Shown: in pieces, positions 1 through 9,650 of the stretch
Layout: each line of letters begins with the position of its first letter
Numbering within the stretch: position 1 is the stretch's first letter
Origin: Aureococcus anophagefferens
Lineage: Eukaryota; Sar; Pelagophyceae; Pelagomonadales; Pelagomonadaceae
Assembly: GCF_000186865.1 (NCBI RefSeq)
Contig: NW_008705598.1
Location: 59,418 to 84,196, forward strand
Length of the DNA: 24,779 nt
Direction: 5' to 3'
Made by a program: the position numbers and the translations under genes
The notes under the pieces: model-generated
Databases searched by the model: none
Seen by the model: only the letters and a program-made list of their open reading frames with translations
Told to the model about the DNA's origin: nothing

Positions 1-1168
1 GTCTTCGGAGCCTCGGTGCGGTCGTACCACCCCAGCTGAGCATGCTCGCGACTTTTGGGCGCTTGTGCTTACTGTGGAGCGATTGTGTACCCTCAATCGC
101 ATCTGCAAGAGCTTCGCTTACGAAGCTTTGATATGTTTCCAAGTCTGGCTCATATCGCTGTCGGAATTTGTCATCCACGCGGCTAAAAAGCGACGGCAGC
201 TGGTCCAGGTAGTCGGCCCATATTCTCCAGTCCTCTTGAGTGGCTGGCGGATGCTGGAAGTCAGGTTCTTGGCAAGGTTTGTTCTCCGGTTTTTCTTCCT
301 CGTCGTCGTCCTCCTCGTCGTCGTCCTCCTCGTCGTCGTCGTCCTCCTCCTCCCCCTCCTCCTCCCCCTCATCTTCCTCCCCCTCCTTTTCCTCCTCCTT
401 TTCCTCCTCCTCCTCTTCTTTCTCATCCTCTTGCTCGCTTTCCTGGTCCTCCTCCATTGATGGTGCTGGTGCCGGTTCTGGTGCTATTGCTGGTGTTGGC
501 TCTGCAGGTGCTGGTGCTGTTGCTGGTACTGGCTCTGCTAAGATCTTTTCCCACTCTTGTGGCCCGTGCGCCAACTGCAACAGATGCCGACACCGGGCCC
601 ATACGCCGCCATCGTTCTTGCCCTGTGCATGAACAAAAATTGGCCCGAAAATTTCCGGACAGTTATTTATCCCCATCTCTTTCAGCTCCCTAACTATAAT
701 GCCGCTCTCCAAATCTGCTGTGCTTGGCATCGACGTCATTATGTGCTGCAACATCACCCTCATAGGTTCGTACTCAGCTGCATTCCTGTCATTGAACGTT
801 GCAAACAGCCATTGCTGTAATTTGTTGCACTCTGTGGGTTCCTCGGTGTCCATCCGTGCTGGATTCGATAGGTGGTTATCAATCTTACGCATGAATGTGC
901 TCAAACTCTCTCTCGGACCGATTCCTTCTGGCCCTTCTGTTGCAGGCGCTGCTGCGAGGGGCTCCTGAGATTGCGTTGGAAACATCATTTGACACCATTC
1001 ATCGAGGATGTTTTCATCGAGCATGTTTTCACACCATTCATCACTCTCATCCTTCTTGTCCTTCATTGTTGTCATCATCCGTACAAGTTTCGTCGCCTCC
1101 CTCCTCTCACTATCCGTGAGTTCTCGTCCCAGTTGCGCTTCCACGACACTTTTTATCGCTGGGTCCTT
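1..1168 (-). CDS. Open frame continuing past an in-frame TAA; acidic, Trp-containing, runs off the left edge
   Basis: Reading the minus strand from 1168 to the window edge gives about 389 codons without a stop, in the same frame as the exon ending at TAA 1171-1169. Early sequence includes SVVEAQLGRELTDSERREAT. A Pro/Ala-rich stretch and a long Glu/Asp run (about 470-290) follow, then a segment with EDWRIWADYLDQL near 225-190. The forward-strand open frames here are poly-Ser and poly-Leu shadows of the acidic codons. No ATG is needed if the TAA is a mutation or is read through; the first in-frame ATG is near 1077. I do not recognise a family. The acidic linker style matches the transposase-like exons upstream, so I treat it as the same gene. 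The true C-terminus lies outside the window. Confidence 0.55.
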
Positions 1169-1880
1169 TTAATAACAGTGGAGCCAATTGTCCTCATCTT
1201 TGAGCCAAGTTAATAAATCAGGGGGAAGCCCAAATTGTGGTTCTTTCGCTGGCGGTGGCCCTGGTGTTGGTGCTGGTCCTTCATCATCATCATCATCATC
1301 ATGGAACAGGAGCGAACTCTGCACTTCTACATATTGTTCCATTATGTGGTTCCAAACAACTTGGTCGTCGAGGTCTACGCGATCAAAGGAGCATTCGCGG
1401 AATGCATCATAAAGCCACTGCCATTCACTGGGTCTACATCCTTGAATTGTCAGAGAACGTAAACCCTGCTCATCTCTTGCCTTGGCGTGAAACAATAGGA
1501 ACTGTCCGATTTGCCTGCTCGGCCACGCTTCCTGCTCCTGTTCGTGTCGCTGCACCGCGGCGTTGTAGGCCGCTTTTACCTCCTTCTGATGATCCTCGTC
1601 ACGCTCATCGAAAAATTCGGAATTGGATTCTAGCCCTGCCACTGTTTCAAATATCTTAGCCCAGGCGTCGAGGTCGTGGTCGTTAATACGCTGGTACTCT
1701 TTACTCTTTGCGAGCTGCTGGATGAAATCCGTTCGCCTCTCTCGGTATTGCAACCCTGCTGCTCGTTGCCTACGCACCTCTCTGTTTACATCTCTACAGC
1801 GACATGATTCCCAGTCGCCCATATTTCTCGATAAGCAGTGACCCCTCCTGCCGCACTCTTGACATTTCGGAACTCTGGTT
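1169..1880 (-). CDS. MULE-like C-terminal exon with degenerate zinc knuckle
   Basis: The exon begins with a CCHC-like knuckle, CQECGRRGHCLSRN, as found C-terminal to SWIM in MULE transposases. The fourth ligand expected five residues after the His is Asn, so the knuckle is degenerate unless a later Cys substitutes. A charged helical segment follows (LDAWAKIFETVAGLE), then a poly-Asp run, a Pro-rich stretch and the ending DNWLHCY before TAA 1171-1169. I infer an intron 2106-1881 with donor GTGAGG and an acceptor after AAAAAAG, which joins in frame to the SWIM exon. The stop may be premature because the frame continues open beyond it. Family assignment rests on domain order. Confidence 0.55.
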
Positions 1881-2106
1881 CTTTTTTGGCAACCATCTGC
1901 AGCAAGAATAGATCAAATACAAAGAAAATATAAAGGGGGGGTACCTTTAGTATTTCTCTCAAATGCACTGATCAACCGTTGGTTTTTCGGAGGCCTGCCC
2001 CTTTCTCGGCGCGTACAGAAAGGGTAGGTCAGCGTGTCGTCGATCAGTCCCTCGTGCCTGTGTCAAAAGGGTAAGCCTGTGAGTAAAAAGCCCCCCCTCC
2101 CCTCAC

Positions 2107-2690
2107 CTTGTTATTTCAGCAGTTGTTGGAATTCTTAGTTCTGGCACCGCGTACTGGGCTTTGTAGCCTTCCCATGTGTCCGCTGGGTGAACTACTCTGC
2201 TCATCGAAATCTGGAATTCAGACACAAGGTGCCACGCATGCATGCAGGGGCTTGCATCTGCACAGGGTTTGGTGACACACAAGTGGCATTCGCACGCATA
2301 GCCGGGGTTCTTGTCAGCAAGAAGTCGCAGGTCGACCTTGTAAGTCCTGTTACTGATATGGCAGCCAACAGTACCAATTAGTTCCCCTTCTGAAGGCAGT
2401 GGTCCTCCAGAGGTGTATTCTGAGTGCAGCAGGCCCAGGAGTACGCAGCTCATGTTGTTATATGTTACCGCTTGTTCCCTGTGCCATTTAAAACGCTCTG
2501 AAACTGCAGGTGGGAACTCATTCGCCTCCTCGGCGGAAGCTTTCTCGTTCTTCGCCACCTCCGCAAGCTTGTCCTCTCGATTTCCATTGTACCTAGCTAC
2601 GATTTCTTTCGCTATTGGCATGAGAGATGCCTGCATGGGCATAGTTCTGATGTTGTCCAGGGGTTTGCGCATCTCTGCCCGCTTTAACTA
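2107..2690 (-). CDS. SWIM zinc-finger exon of MULE-like protein
   Basis: The translation carries CECHLCVTKPC followed by PCMHAW, fitting the SWIM pattern CxCx(n)CxH that follows the DDE domain in MULE transposases. Before it, RKPLDNIRTMPMQ and a charged helix resemble the usual linker between DDE and SWIM. After it, WEGYKAQYAVPEL matches the short post-SWIM segment. The exon ends at 2107 with a strong donor (AAG, then GTGAGG). At its 5' side the frame is one base off that of the DNA-binding exon, and an in-frame stop lies just upstream of 2690, so a frameshift, deletion or unrecognised intron sits at about 2680-2700. SWIM domains bind DNA or protein. Confidence 0.65.
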
Positions 2691-3942
2691 ACAATCGGTG
2701 CATCTCGTCTGACGGAATCCATTCAAGCATCGTCTTCCATCCTAATTCCCTTAGCGCCGCCAGCTCCGCTGGTATTCTGTGTAGCAATTCCACTGTACTC
2801 ACTTCCTTGCTAATCCCCATACGCCGCTCCTTGGTTAGTCGCACTAAAGTCTGTATAAAACCATTGGTTAGGTCCAGTACCATCGCATCTGTAGCCTTCT
2901 TGGGCATTTTCCGTGCTGGACAATAGTCCATACATTCTTTCCTCACTGCTTCAGCTGTTATTTCAGCATATTTGCCGAGTGAACTCATGCATGGAACAAG
3001 GTCCTCGGGGTGGTAGTTCGTCTTCCTATCCGAGGACTTTCCAGCTGAGCAAAAAGGGGGGGCGGGTATCTTCTTGCAAAGCCACACTTGTGTGGAGTCT
3101 TGGTAAAGAAAATCTACTTGCATGCAAAAAACCCCGTCCTTTTCTTCTCTGCACGCGCAGTTATATGAATTCCAGTTTTGTTTACGGCTCCCGCCGCGCT
3201 TCCAAACAACGGCTATTTTTTTCATACTCTCAAAAAGTTCTTTAACTATCATAGTGCTCTGTGCTTTAGACATAAAAACGTCACCTTTATTTAGAATCGG
3301 CCCTGCGGCGGACAAAGACGCGATAACCTTACAGGTTCGGGGCGCAGGGGGGTTCTCGAGGTCTAATGCCTCCTCTCTTGCCCGAATATTCTGCCATTTT
3401 ATCGTATCTGCTTTTCCTCTTTTCGCATCCGCTTCTTTTTTCCTTTTTTTTCTCCGACCCTCCTCATCAAGCTCGGGCGCCGGCGGCGGTGCTGGCGCGT
3501 GCGCCGGTGCTGGCGCTGGCCCGAGCAGCGCAAGAGTTGCAAGCGGTGTTGGTTCCTCCTCCCCCCCCTCCTCCTCCTCCTCCTTTTCCTCCTCCTCCTC
3601 CTCCTCCTGCTGGTCGGGCACCGGCGCTCGCGCGGACGCCGGACCACTGCTACCCGCTCCCCCGAGCGTCGGTTCCTCCTCGTCATCCTCCTCCTCCTCA
3701 TCCTCGTCCTCCTCCTGCTGCTCCTCCGCCGAGACTCCAGGGGATTGCGACAACTGCCTCAGGTACGCCGCGTACCCGTCCCCGCCCGGAGGGTTATTTC
3801 TCCAATATAACTTTATCGCCCTTAGATGCCCTCCTTTAGTTGGGGCTTTAACTACTATGCTATGATCCTCTTTGTGTTTTCGTAACTGACGCAAGTCCCA
3901 TCCATCGATGCCGGGTGGGTACCGATCGTCGCTGGAGGACAT
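2691..3942 (-). CDS. MULE-like N-terminal exon: acidic linkers plus Cys/His-rich DNA-binding region
   Basis: The ATG at 3942 (MSSSDDRYPPGID) is chosen because the longer frame to 4143 crosses GC-rich repeat DNA. Residues ~1-70 form a basic/aromatic segment. Residues ~75-200 are Glu/Asp-rich and Ala-Pro repeats encoded by GAG/GAC runs. A Lys/Arg patch (RRKKRKKEADAKRG) follows. From ~250 there is a WRKY-GCM1/FLYWCH-like region with spaced Cys and aromatic residues (NSYNCACREEKDGVFCMQ, STQVWLCKK). It is followed by a segment like the helical linker that leads into the DDE domain of MULEs. That DDE domain is missing. The long poly-Ser frame on the opposite strand is a shadow of the acidic codons. 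Confidence 0.6.
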
Positions 3943-3969
3943 GATGGAATGAGTGTGGTCGAGAAGGAC

Positions 3970-4409
3970 AATCAAGACGGACCCCACTCGGCTGGAAAAG
4001 GCGCTGGGCCCCCGCAAGAATACCAAGAATACCCCGCTGGCGCAAAATATATCACGACGGGCCCCGCCCTGCGGGGGAGAAGCGCGCTCACTTATATAGG
4101 GGGTGGGACCCCAAGGGCAGGCACTCCGCTCACCCAGCGGCACGGCGCGAGCTGCCCCTCGCCGCGGTGCCGATCTCCCCTGGAGTGTGAAGCATCGCCG
4201 CCGCTGCCGCCGCGCGCCGCTTGGCGGCCGGTCCGATGGGCCTCGGGCCTTTGATTCGGAGAAGTCCCTGCCTGAGGGACCCCGCTCGGCTGGGAAGGCC
4301 GACGGCGTTGGCCCCTCATAAGAATATCAAGACGGACCCCACCGGCGGCACAATTATATCAAGACGGGCCCCACCGGCGCACAATTATATCAAGACGGAC
4401 CCCGTTCGG
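3970..4409 (+). repeat. Direct-orientation array of a 21-bp motif (ATATCAAGACGGACCCCACC)
   Basis: Copies or close variants start at about 3970, 4048, 4324, 4356 and 4387, the last three spaced 32 and 31 bp. Further degenerate copies lie at 5086 and 5978. The first copy is 28 bp upstream of the minus-strand transposase-like ATG. The same motif recurs in opposite orientation at 5763-5965. GC-rich sequence with GGCTGG and CGGCGG variants separates the copies. This could be a subterminal or terminal repeat array of a mobile element. Confidence 0.75.
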
Positions 4410-4433
4410 CTCGTAAAGCACAAGCTGTGCGAC

Positions 4434-4966
4434 ATGCACGTGGAAATGGGACACCTCATCGAGCTCCTGCGCGAAAACGACGCGGTGGGCTTTCGCGCAC
4501 AGTGCACGCTTTTCCCACAATTCATGAGCGCGCGAACCACGTGGTTTCATTCTGTCATGCATCTCGCTGCCAGGCTAGGGAGAACCGATGGACAAACGAG
4601 TGGATATGCCCAACGTGCCTTGAAGACAAAGAGCCAGAATGCCGCGGGGCGAAGCGCTACTGGCGATCGGAGGAGTACAAATGTGCGAAGAAAGCGCGGA
4701 TGGACGCAGAGACGCGCGCTGCTTTGGTCGAAACGACAAAGCGCGACATCCGAGAGACTTTGATGCCGGAGGGACGCAAGAGCGACCTTTTCAAGAAACT
4801 CATTGTCGACATCTTCGCCACCTCGGCTCCGGTCAAGGAGTTCATGGAAGAAGCTTTTCCACAACACGACGCTGAAGTGTTCACCGAGGCCATGAAGCAC
4901 ATCATCGCCGCGGACCACTTCAAGTGGGACGTCAAGACACTCTACCCCGACCCCAACCAGGAGTAG
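4434..4966 (+). CDS. Small unknown protein, two exons, with a Cys/Trp motif
   Basis: Joining 4434-4529 to 4574-4966 gives 162 residues. The 44-nt intron would start GCGCGA and end CCAG; both boundaries are phase 0. The product begins MHVEMGHLIELLREND. It carries WICPTC and two more Cys within ~20 residues, possibly zinc-binding, then a charged helical region, and ends ADHFKWDVKTLYPDPNQE. I do not recognise a family. Coding status is supported by a second copy at 5342-5660 that conserves the start (MGxLIxxL) and the end (FK..LYPD..E-stop). The gene lies between two oppositely oriented repeat arrays. A stem GGCAGCT/AGCTGCC (4966-4972 with 5008-5014) brackets a CCCC/GGGG hairpin just after the stop. 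Confidence 0.5.
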
Positions 4967-5006
4967 GCAGCTCAGGCCACGAGAGTGTCGCCCCATGTAA
5001 GCGGGG
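4961..5006 (+). repeat. 46-bp direct repeat, copy 1, spanning a stop codon and 3' flank
   Basis: The 46 bases from the last Glu codon and TAG through CCCCATGTAAGCGGGG are identical to 5658-5703. Identity continues across the stop into non-coding sequence, so more than protein constraint maintains it. The end can form a CCCC/GGGG hairpin with an ATGTAAGC loop containing TGTAA, a poly(A)-signal-like word in some algae. Confidence 0.9.
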
Positions 5007-5341
5007 TAGCTGCCCAGTTATAGGCCCCATTTGCCCGTTCATATTTATTTGCATTTATTTAGAGATTTATTTCCTGATCGCAAAAATATCAGGACGGACC
5101 CCGCTCGAGACGGACCCCTCGTTTCGACCGACGGATAACGCTATCGATGATGTGATGCGCCGGCGCCGTGCCGTTTCGCGCTAGGTGGTGTACGAATCGC
5201 GCGTGCGCTAGCGACGACGAGGCGGGAGCGCAAAAAATCCTGCTGGCGGCGTCCTGCGACGAGATTTTCGATCACTGCGACTGTGGGGCGCGCCCCCACT
5301 CGATTTCTGCAGCTCCAGGTTTACATATCGTGACAGCTGAT

Positions 5342-5409
5342 ATGGGGCAACTCATCGCCTCTCTGTGGTCGCCCTGTGGCTGACTTGGGTTCTAATCTCC
5401 CCCGCGCGC

Positions 5410-5482
<73 letters not shown>

Positions 5483-5660
5483 CCGACCGGCCCAGAAAGT
5501 CGGTGCCAGGAACTCGCCGGGGGGCAAGGGGAAGTCGCCCGACACCTCCCCGAGTACGCCCAAGTAGGATTTAATCAGTTTACCACCCTGTAGCTCGAGG
5601 TCACTCGAGGACTACTTCAAATTCAAGCCCAGCGGCCTTTACCCCGACTCCGACGAAGAG
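5342..5660 (+). pseudogene. Decayed or alternative paralogue of the 4434-4966 gene with Asp/Gly triplet runs
   Basis: The start MGQLIASLW at 5342 resembles MGHLIELLR of the upstream copy. The 3' end SLEDYFKFKPSGLYPDSDEE with TAG at 5658-5660 resembles DHFKWDVKTLYPDPNQE. Between them the reading frame stops after MGQLIASLWSPCG. A separate frame at 5376-5567 encodes 13 Asp and 10 Gly from triplet repeats, then a Ser/Pro/Lys-rich tail, so a continuous protein would need two splices that I cannot define. The Cys-containing middle of the first copy is not visible. It is probably a degenerate duplicate, but a spliced divergent gene is possible. Confidence 0.45.
5412..5480 (+). repeat. Trinucleotide microsatellite (GAC)13(GGC)10
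   Basis: Thirteen uninterrupted GAC units (5412-5450) are followed by ten GGC units (5451-5480). In one frame they read as poly-Asp then poly-Gly. Pure triplets of this length are expected to vary in length between strains. Confidence 0.95.
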
Positions 5661-5703
5661 TAGGCAGCTCAGGCCACGAGAGTGTCGCCCCATGTAAGCG
5701 GGG
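5658..5703 (+). repeat. 46-bp direct repeat, copy 2
   Basis: Identical to 4961-5006, starting at the final Glu codon and TAG of the second paralogue. The sequences diverge at once after GCGGGG (GCCCCACG here, TAGCTGCC in copy 1), which marks the duplication boundary. Confidence 0.9.
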
Positions 5704-5762
5704 CCCCACGCACGTGGTGCGCTACCACGCTCCTTCTCTAAGAAAAAACAACAAAAATTTGA

Positions 5763-5965
5763 AGGTGAGGTCCGTCTTGGTATTAATTATGGGAAGACGC
5801 GTCGATATGATGGGACATTAAATTCCAGGTAATGATGGTCAAAAATGGTGGACGGTGAGGTCCCTTTTGATATTTTGTTTTGAAGTGAGGTCCATTTCGA
5901 CATTATTTTGGAAGGCGGGGTCCATATTGATATTAAAGTCTCTTGGTGAGGTCCTTCTTGATTTT
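5763..5965 (-). repeat. Inverted-orientation array of the 21-bp motif
   Basis: Five copies of GGTGAGGTCCxTxTTGATATT, the reverse complement of the 3970-4409 motif, start near 5763, 5854, 5884, 5914 and 5945. The last four are spaced 30, 30 and 31 bp, close to the 31-32 bp of the left array. The array ends about 95 bp before the DNAAF5 ATG and may overlap its promoter. Confidence 0.8.
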
Positions 5966-6060
5966 GATCCATTAATTAATTAAGACGGACCCGCAGGTAA
6001 ATCAAAGAGATATGATTTTGAAAGAGTGAAGCGCAATCAAGAGAAACCCACAAGAGCAGG

Positions 6061-9000
6061 ATGTTAGATAAGTTACACAGTCATGTGGTTTGTCTTGGCG
6101 ACGCGGACCGCAGCTCGAGGATTCGGAGCTTGAATTTTTTGTCGAGGGAACTATTTAAGGCGGCAGTTCCCATGGACACAAGTTCTCGGTTCATAGCAGA
6201 ACATCTGATAGATGCATTAGTCGAGCGACTCGTGAGCGACCCAGTAGAGAAGTGTCGAGAACTTGCGATGTCTATCATAGAGTCATCTGCACGTGAAGTT
6301 CGTCTCGAGGATCTCGCGACGCTAGGGAAACGGGTCATCCCAGCAGCATGTCCAAGACTGGGTAGAAGACTCTCGAGGGAGCCCGTAGAAGAATTGAGAC
6401 TACGGTGCGTCACTTTTTATTCTAAGCCTTACTACGTCAGTAGGTTGATCGAGTTGTGTAGTACGATTTTCGTCCGCTGCGCTGTGGAACTAGAACTAGA
6501 ATGCGGGGATCTAGCGGAATATTTTGTGCCTTCGCTCATCGAATCTCTAGCAGATACTTATCCGGAAGCCAAGCGAGCTGCTATTATCGCGGTGAGCAAT
6601 GTTTCTCGTGTTGCACCGGATGGCGTGCACGTCTTTCTCACCGACTTAGCCCAGGGCCTTGTTGCAAACCTCACACATCAGCATGTAATTTGGTTCCTCG
6701 CGCTATGTCATGTCAGAAAAAGCACAGGCGAAGACGCGAACTGCCGTGCTTGTCTCTCTTGCGAACGTCTGGCACTGTGAAGTCGTTTGAAAAGTACTTC
6801 CAAGCCCCCGAGGATCATCGCCTAGGTAATGCGTGCTTCATCCATTTCCGATTTATTCCCTCAAGTGCTGCACAAGGTGGAGTTTCCGCCTTGCCAATGT
6901 CGCCCAACGACCATGCTGTAGGTCGTACTGCCAGCCTTGAACAATGCATCTCTAGATCGGTCCGCCTCAGTATGAACCTGTATCGTTACAGTCCACTCTC
7001 TATCTAGCGGAGCAGCTTATCGCAGGTGCGCACTCAGCTCGCTCAGTCGCTCGGCTCGTTGCTGGTCTACAATTATGGAGCAAGTCGGGGAGGTAGTTTA
7101 GCAGCAGTCACGAGCGTCAAATCACTTGTTGTGAATCGGCGCATTCACACTGAAACAGGGTTATCTTCTTATGTTTTCTTCCCATAGCTTGCATTTGATG
7201 TCGAGATTCTAGCTGCACTTATTGCTATAGTCGCAGATGAGACAAAACAAGTCTCAGCGAGAGCTGTCGCGGAGCTCAATGTCCACCACGCCATAGCCGC
7301 GCCCATCTGTCCCTGCGCAGTCCATTTGGCCTTGGCATACAGGCAGCAGCTTTACGTTGGCACTTGTCTCCTTCTAAGGCAGCATCGAACTCAAGTCCGG
7401 AGTATTTAGGAGCCTGCCAAAAACTTTCGTCAAAGTTTATCAATTCTCTCGGCTCGTCTGGTATCGTTTCCGCTCATTTGGTGTCGTCTGTGGCAGCGCA
7501 ACTTGTTGGATCGCATTTTTCGGAGCTTCTCAATATAAAGCTAATGCGCATGAATCACTGGATGCCTGCCACTCGTAGGGACATAGTCCCCATTGCTTGC
7601 CACAGGTATACCTCTTGATTATCTTGCCACAGGCGCAAGCGGGGCTCGTGCTCTTGCAGTGCTTACTATTGTCGCAAAGCATGCCGCATATTGCCGTGTT
7701 TGTACGTTGGTCAACATGAGTCATTTCCTTTCCAGGTCAATAATTCGCCCTCTGAGTTACGTGGTCTAATACCCGAATTTAGCGAATATCGGTGACAGTA
7801 ATAGGGCACCTTGCTTAACAAGCAGATGTAATGCCTTCAGGCAAATTGCTTACTGCCGACAATATGGCTGTTCAAAACGATGGGCGTATCGCACTTTATG
7901 CTCTATTTGCCACTTTATCTGATTGTGCTCCAGTTTTAGAGGGGCTCACGACGTTCATGACTGGTAATCCTTGATGTTTTTGCCTCTCTGAACTTCGCTG
8001 CCGTAGGTTCCAAAGCTACTATTTCACGCACAAGTGCCATAGATATCATCTCAATTTTACTCAGTAAGGAATTGGTCCCAAGCGCAACAAGGCCGACTCT
8101 TCTAGGTGCCACGAGACCGGAGTGTGTAGCTTCACATGTTGGAAAAATCGTCCACATGCTCTCTGTTCACGCAGAAAGGAACTCAGAAGAGCGCCATGTT
8201 GCCAAGTTCAACGTGTCATTGAGCTATATTGATGCTCCTGATATGTCTCTCTGGCGCGCAATAGGCTCACTTCTCAGCTAGCTTCAGAGCGGTGTTCTTA
8301 TGTTGACAAATCCAACGGAAGATTGCAGGTCTGGAACCAGAGCTTGGCGAAAATGCTTTAGTAGCTCTAGTTCGTACTCTTTTGCTTTCACCGACATTCT
8401 CCACCCTTCTAGCCAATCCCAAGCCCAGTGCAGCTGATACTCTAGCGGTCCATGCCATCTTTTTCCTCGTAGAGCAGACAAACTCCGTATCTTTATCTAC
8501 TCTCGCAGAAACTCACTTGGATGCTTTAATCGCATACTTGCCTGAGGTACCGCCATGTTATGAAGCTGGATCCGCCGCTTGGGTTCTCGTCGATGCACTT
8601 GTAAGATTATGTCCGAATGCTGTCACGTCCGCGCTTAGTTCTACGGTGGGACAAGTTCTTCTGACACATGCAAAACCTACGTCAAACTCAACACCGGAGG
8701 CAAACATTAGTGCTCTGTGGTGAGTTGCTCTAGTTTTGTATGGAATGATAATCCGTGACATAGTCTATTGCATGCACTAGTTCTCGCTGATGCACGCAGC
8801 CTACTTTCTAGAGATAATGTGTCTATCATCCTTGATCGTCACATTGTTGTCCCACGAGGAGGCACCAAACTCAGTGAATGCCCTCAATTAGGTGTTATTG
8901 TGCCCAATGTAGTCTGGTCTGCCGGCCACATGGCAGCTACTGCACGCGAGGTTCGGCGCCTAAAGGAAACACAACACGAGATACACTGAAACTTTACAAA

Positions 9001-9650
9001 GGGAAAAGTGCCCTGGCTCTACTACACGCGCTCCTGCAAGCTGAGGTAGCATCCGCAGGGATGAAGCAGGGGACATGGTTGGTGCATTCTGCGTCGAAGC
9101 TGTTCCCCGTGCTACGAAGCAGCCTGGAGGAGTTCGATACTTCATCTCGTGAGATTTCATTAAGGTACACGAACACGCTACATTTTCCTGTATCTTTGGT
9201 TCGCAGTTGCCTTGCGTCATTGTTCAAACTTCTGCCACATGCGTGCCTCGAGCATACAGAGATTGATCTACTATATCCAGCACTCATCAAACGTCTTGAC
9301 GATTCTATTGATCGTGTTCGAGTAGAGGCATGCGCGACCCTGACTGAGTGCGTAACCAGATATTAAAGCGGCCAGGCTTAAGCGCAATGCTTCTTCGCAG
9401 GTTTTTTAGAGTTGCCATGCCTCAAATCCTTGGAGTCGCCCTTGAGTATTGTGCCGAGCATCTGCTCATTCATCTGGATGACCCATCATTGGAGATTCAA
9501 TCCTCAGTTTTTGGCACTGTCTCTGCTCTAGCCTGCCTTGATGAGTCAGCTGCGTCGGTCATCGCTAACAAGATCAGGGGCGTTCAAGCATCTCACCGTG
9601 ACCCGGCATTGTGTGACAAACTCATACAGGGTATGAGCGCGAGGCGGTGA
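6061..9650 (+). CDS. DNAAF5: DNAAF5 (HEATR2)-like dynein axonemal assembly factor, multi-exon
   Basis: This HEAT-repeat protein helps preassemble axonemal dynein arms in the cytoplasm. The N-terminal exon (6061-6404) and 6441 or 6444 to 6684 encode HEAT helices ending in NLTHQH, the position of a conserved THQH/SHQH segment in HEATR2. Late exons carry VPNVVWSAGHMAATA and LLYPALIKRLDD. The last exon (9401-9650) carries HLLIHLDDPSLEIQ and ends in TGA 9648-9650. Other resolved exons: 6728 to about 6795, 6922-6969, 7008-7079, 7188-7280, 8773(approx)-8945, 9002-9164, 9207-9347. Introns at 7080 (GCAAGT) and 8946 (GCGAGG) use GC donors. The section 7281-8330 is only partly resolved; 8328-8717 is clearly coding. 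Its end faces that of TBL1 (convergent). Confidence 0.88.

Larger units (their letters stand above)
1..3942 (-). mobile_element. MULE-type transposase-derived gene, partial and without a visible DDE core
   Basis: One minus-strand coding tract appears to run from an ATG at 3942 past the left edge of the window. Its order is: acidic N-terminus, Cys/His-rich DNA-binding region, SWIM zinc finger, zinc knuckle, then more acidic and Trp-containing sequence. The first four match the architecture of Mutator-like (MULE) transposases and FAR1/FHY3-type relatives. The DDE transposase domain of about 250 residues that should separate the DNA-binding region from the SWIM finger is not present: the two meet near 2690 with a frame change. 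I could not identify terminal inverted repeats. It is either an internally deleted copy or a derived host gene. Parts are annotated separately. Confidence 0.6.

Noticed and set aside
3122..3865. Long plus-strand poly-Ser/Pro frames, also at 240-632
   Set aside because: They are mirror images of Glu/Asp codon runs in the minus-strand gene, which has recognisable zinc-binding domains.
4554..4573. A 20-nt GT-AG intron in the small gene
   Set aside because: The 44-nt GC-AG alternative (4530-4573) keeps phase and fits the intron sizes seen elsewhere.
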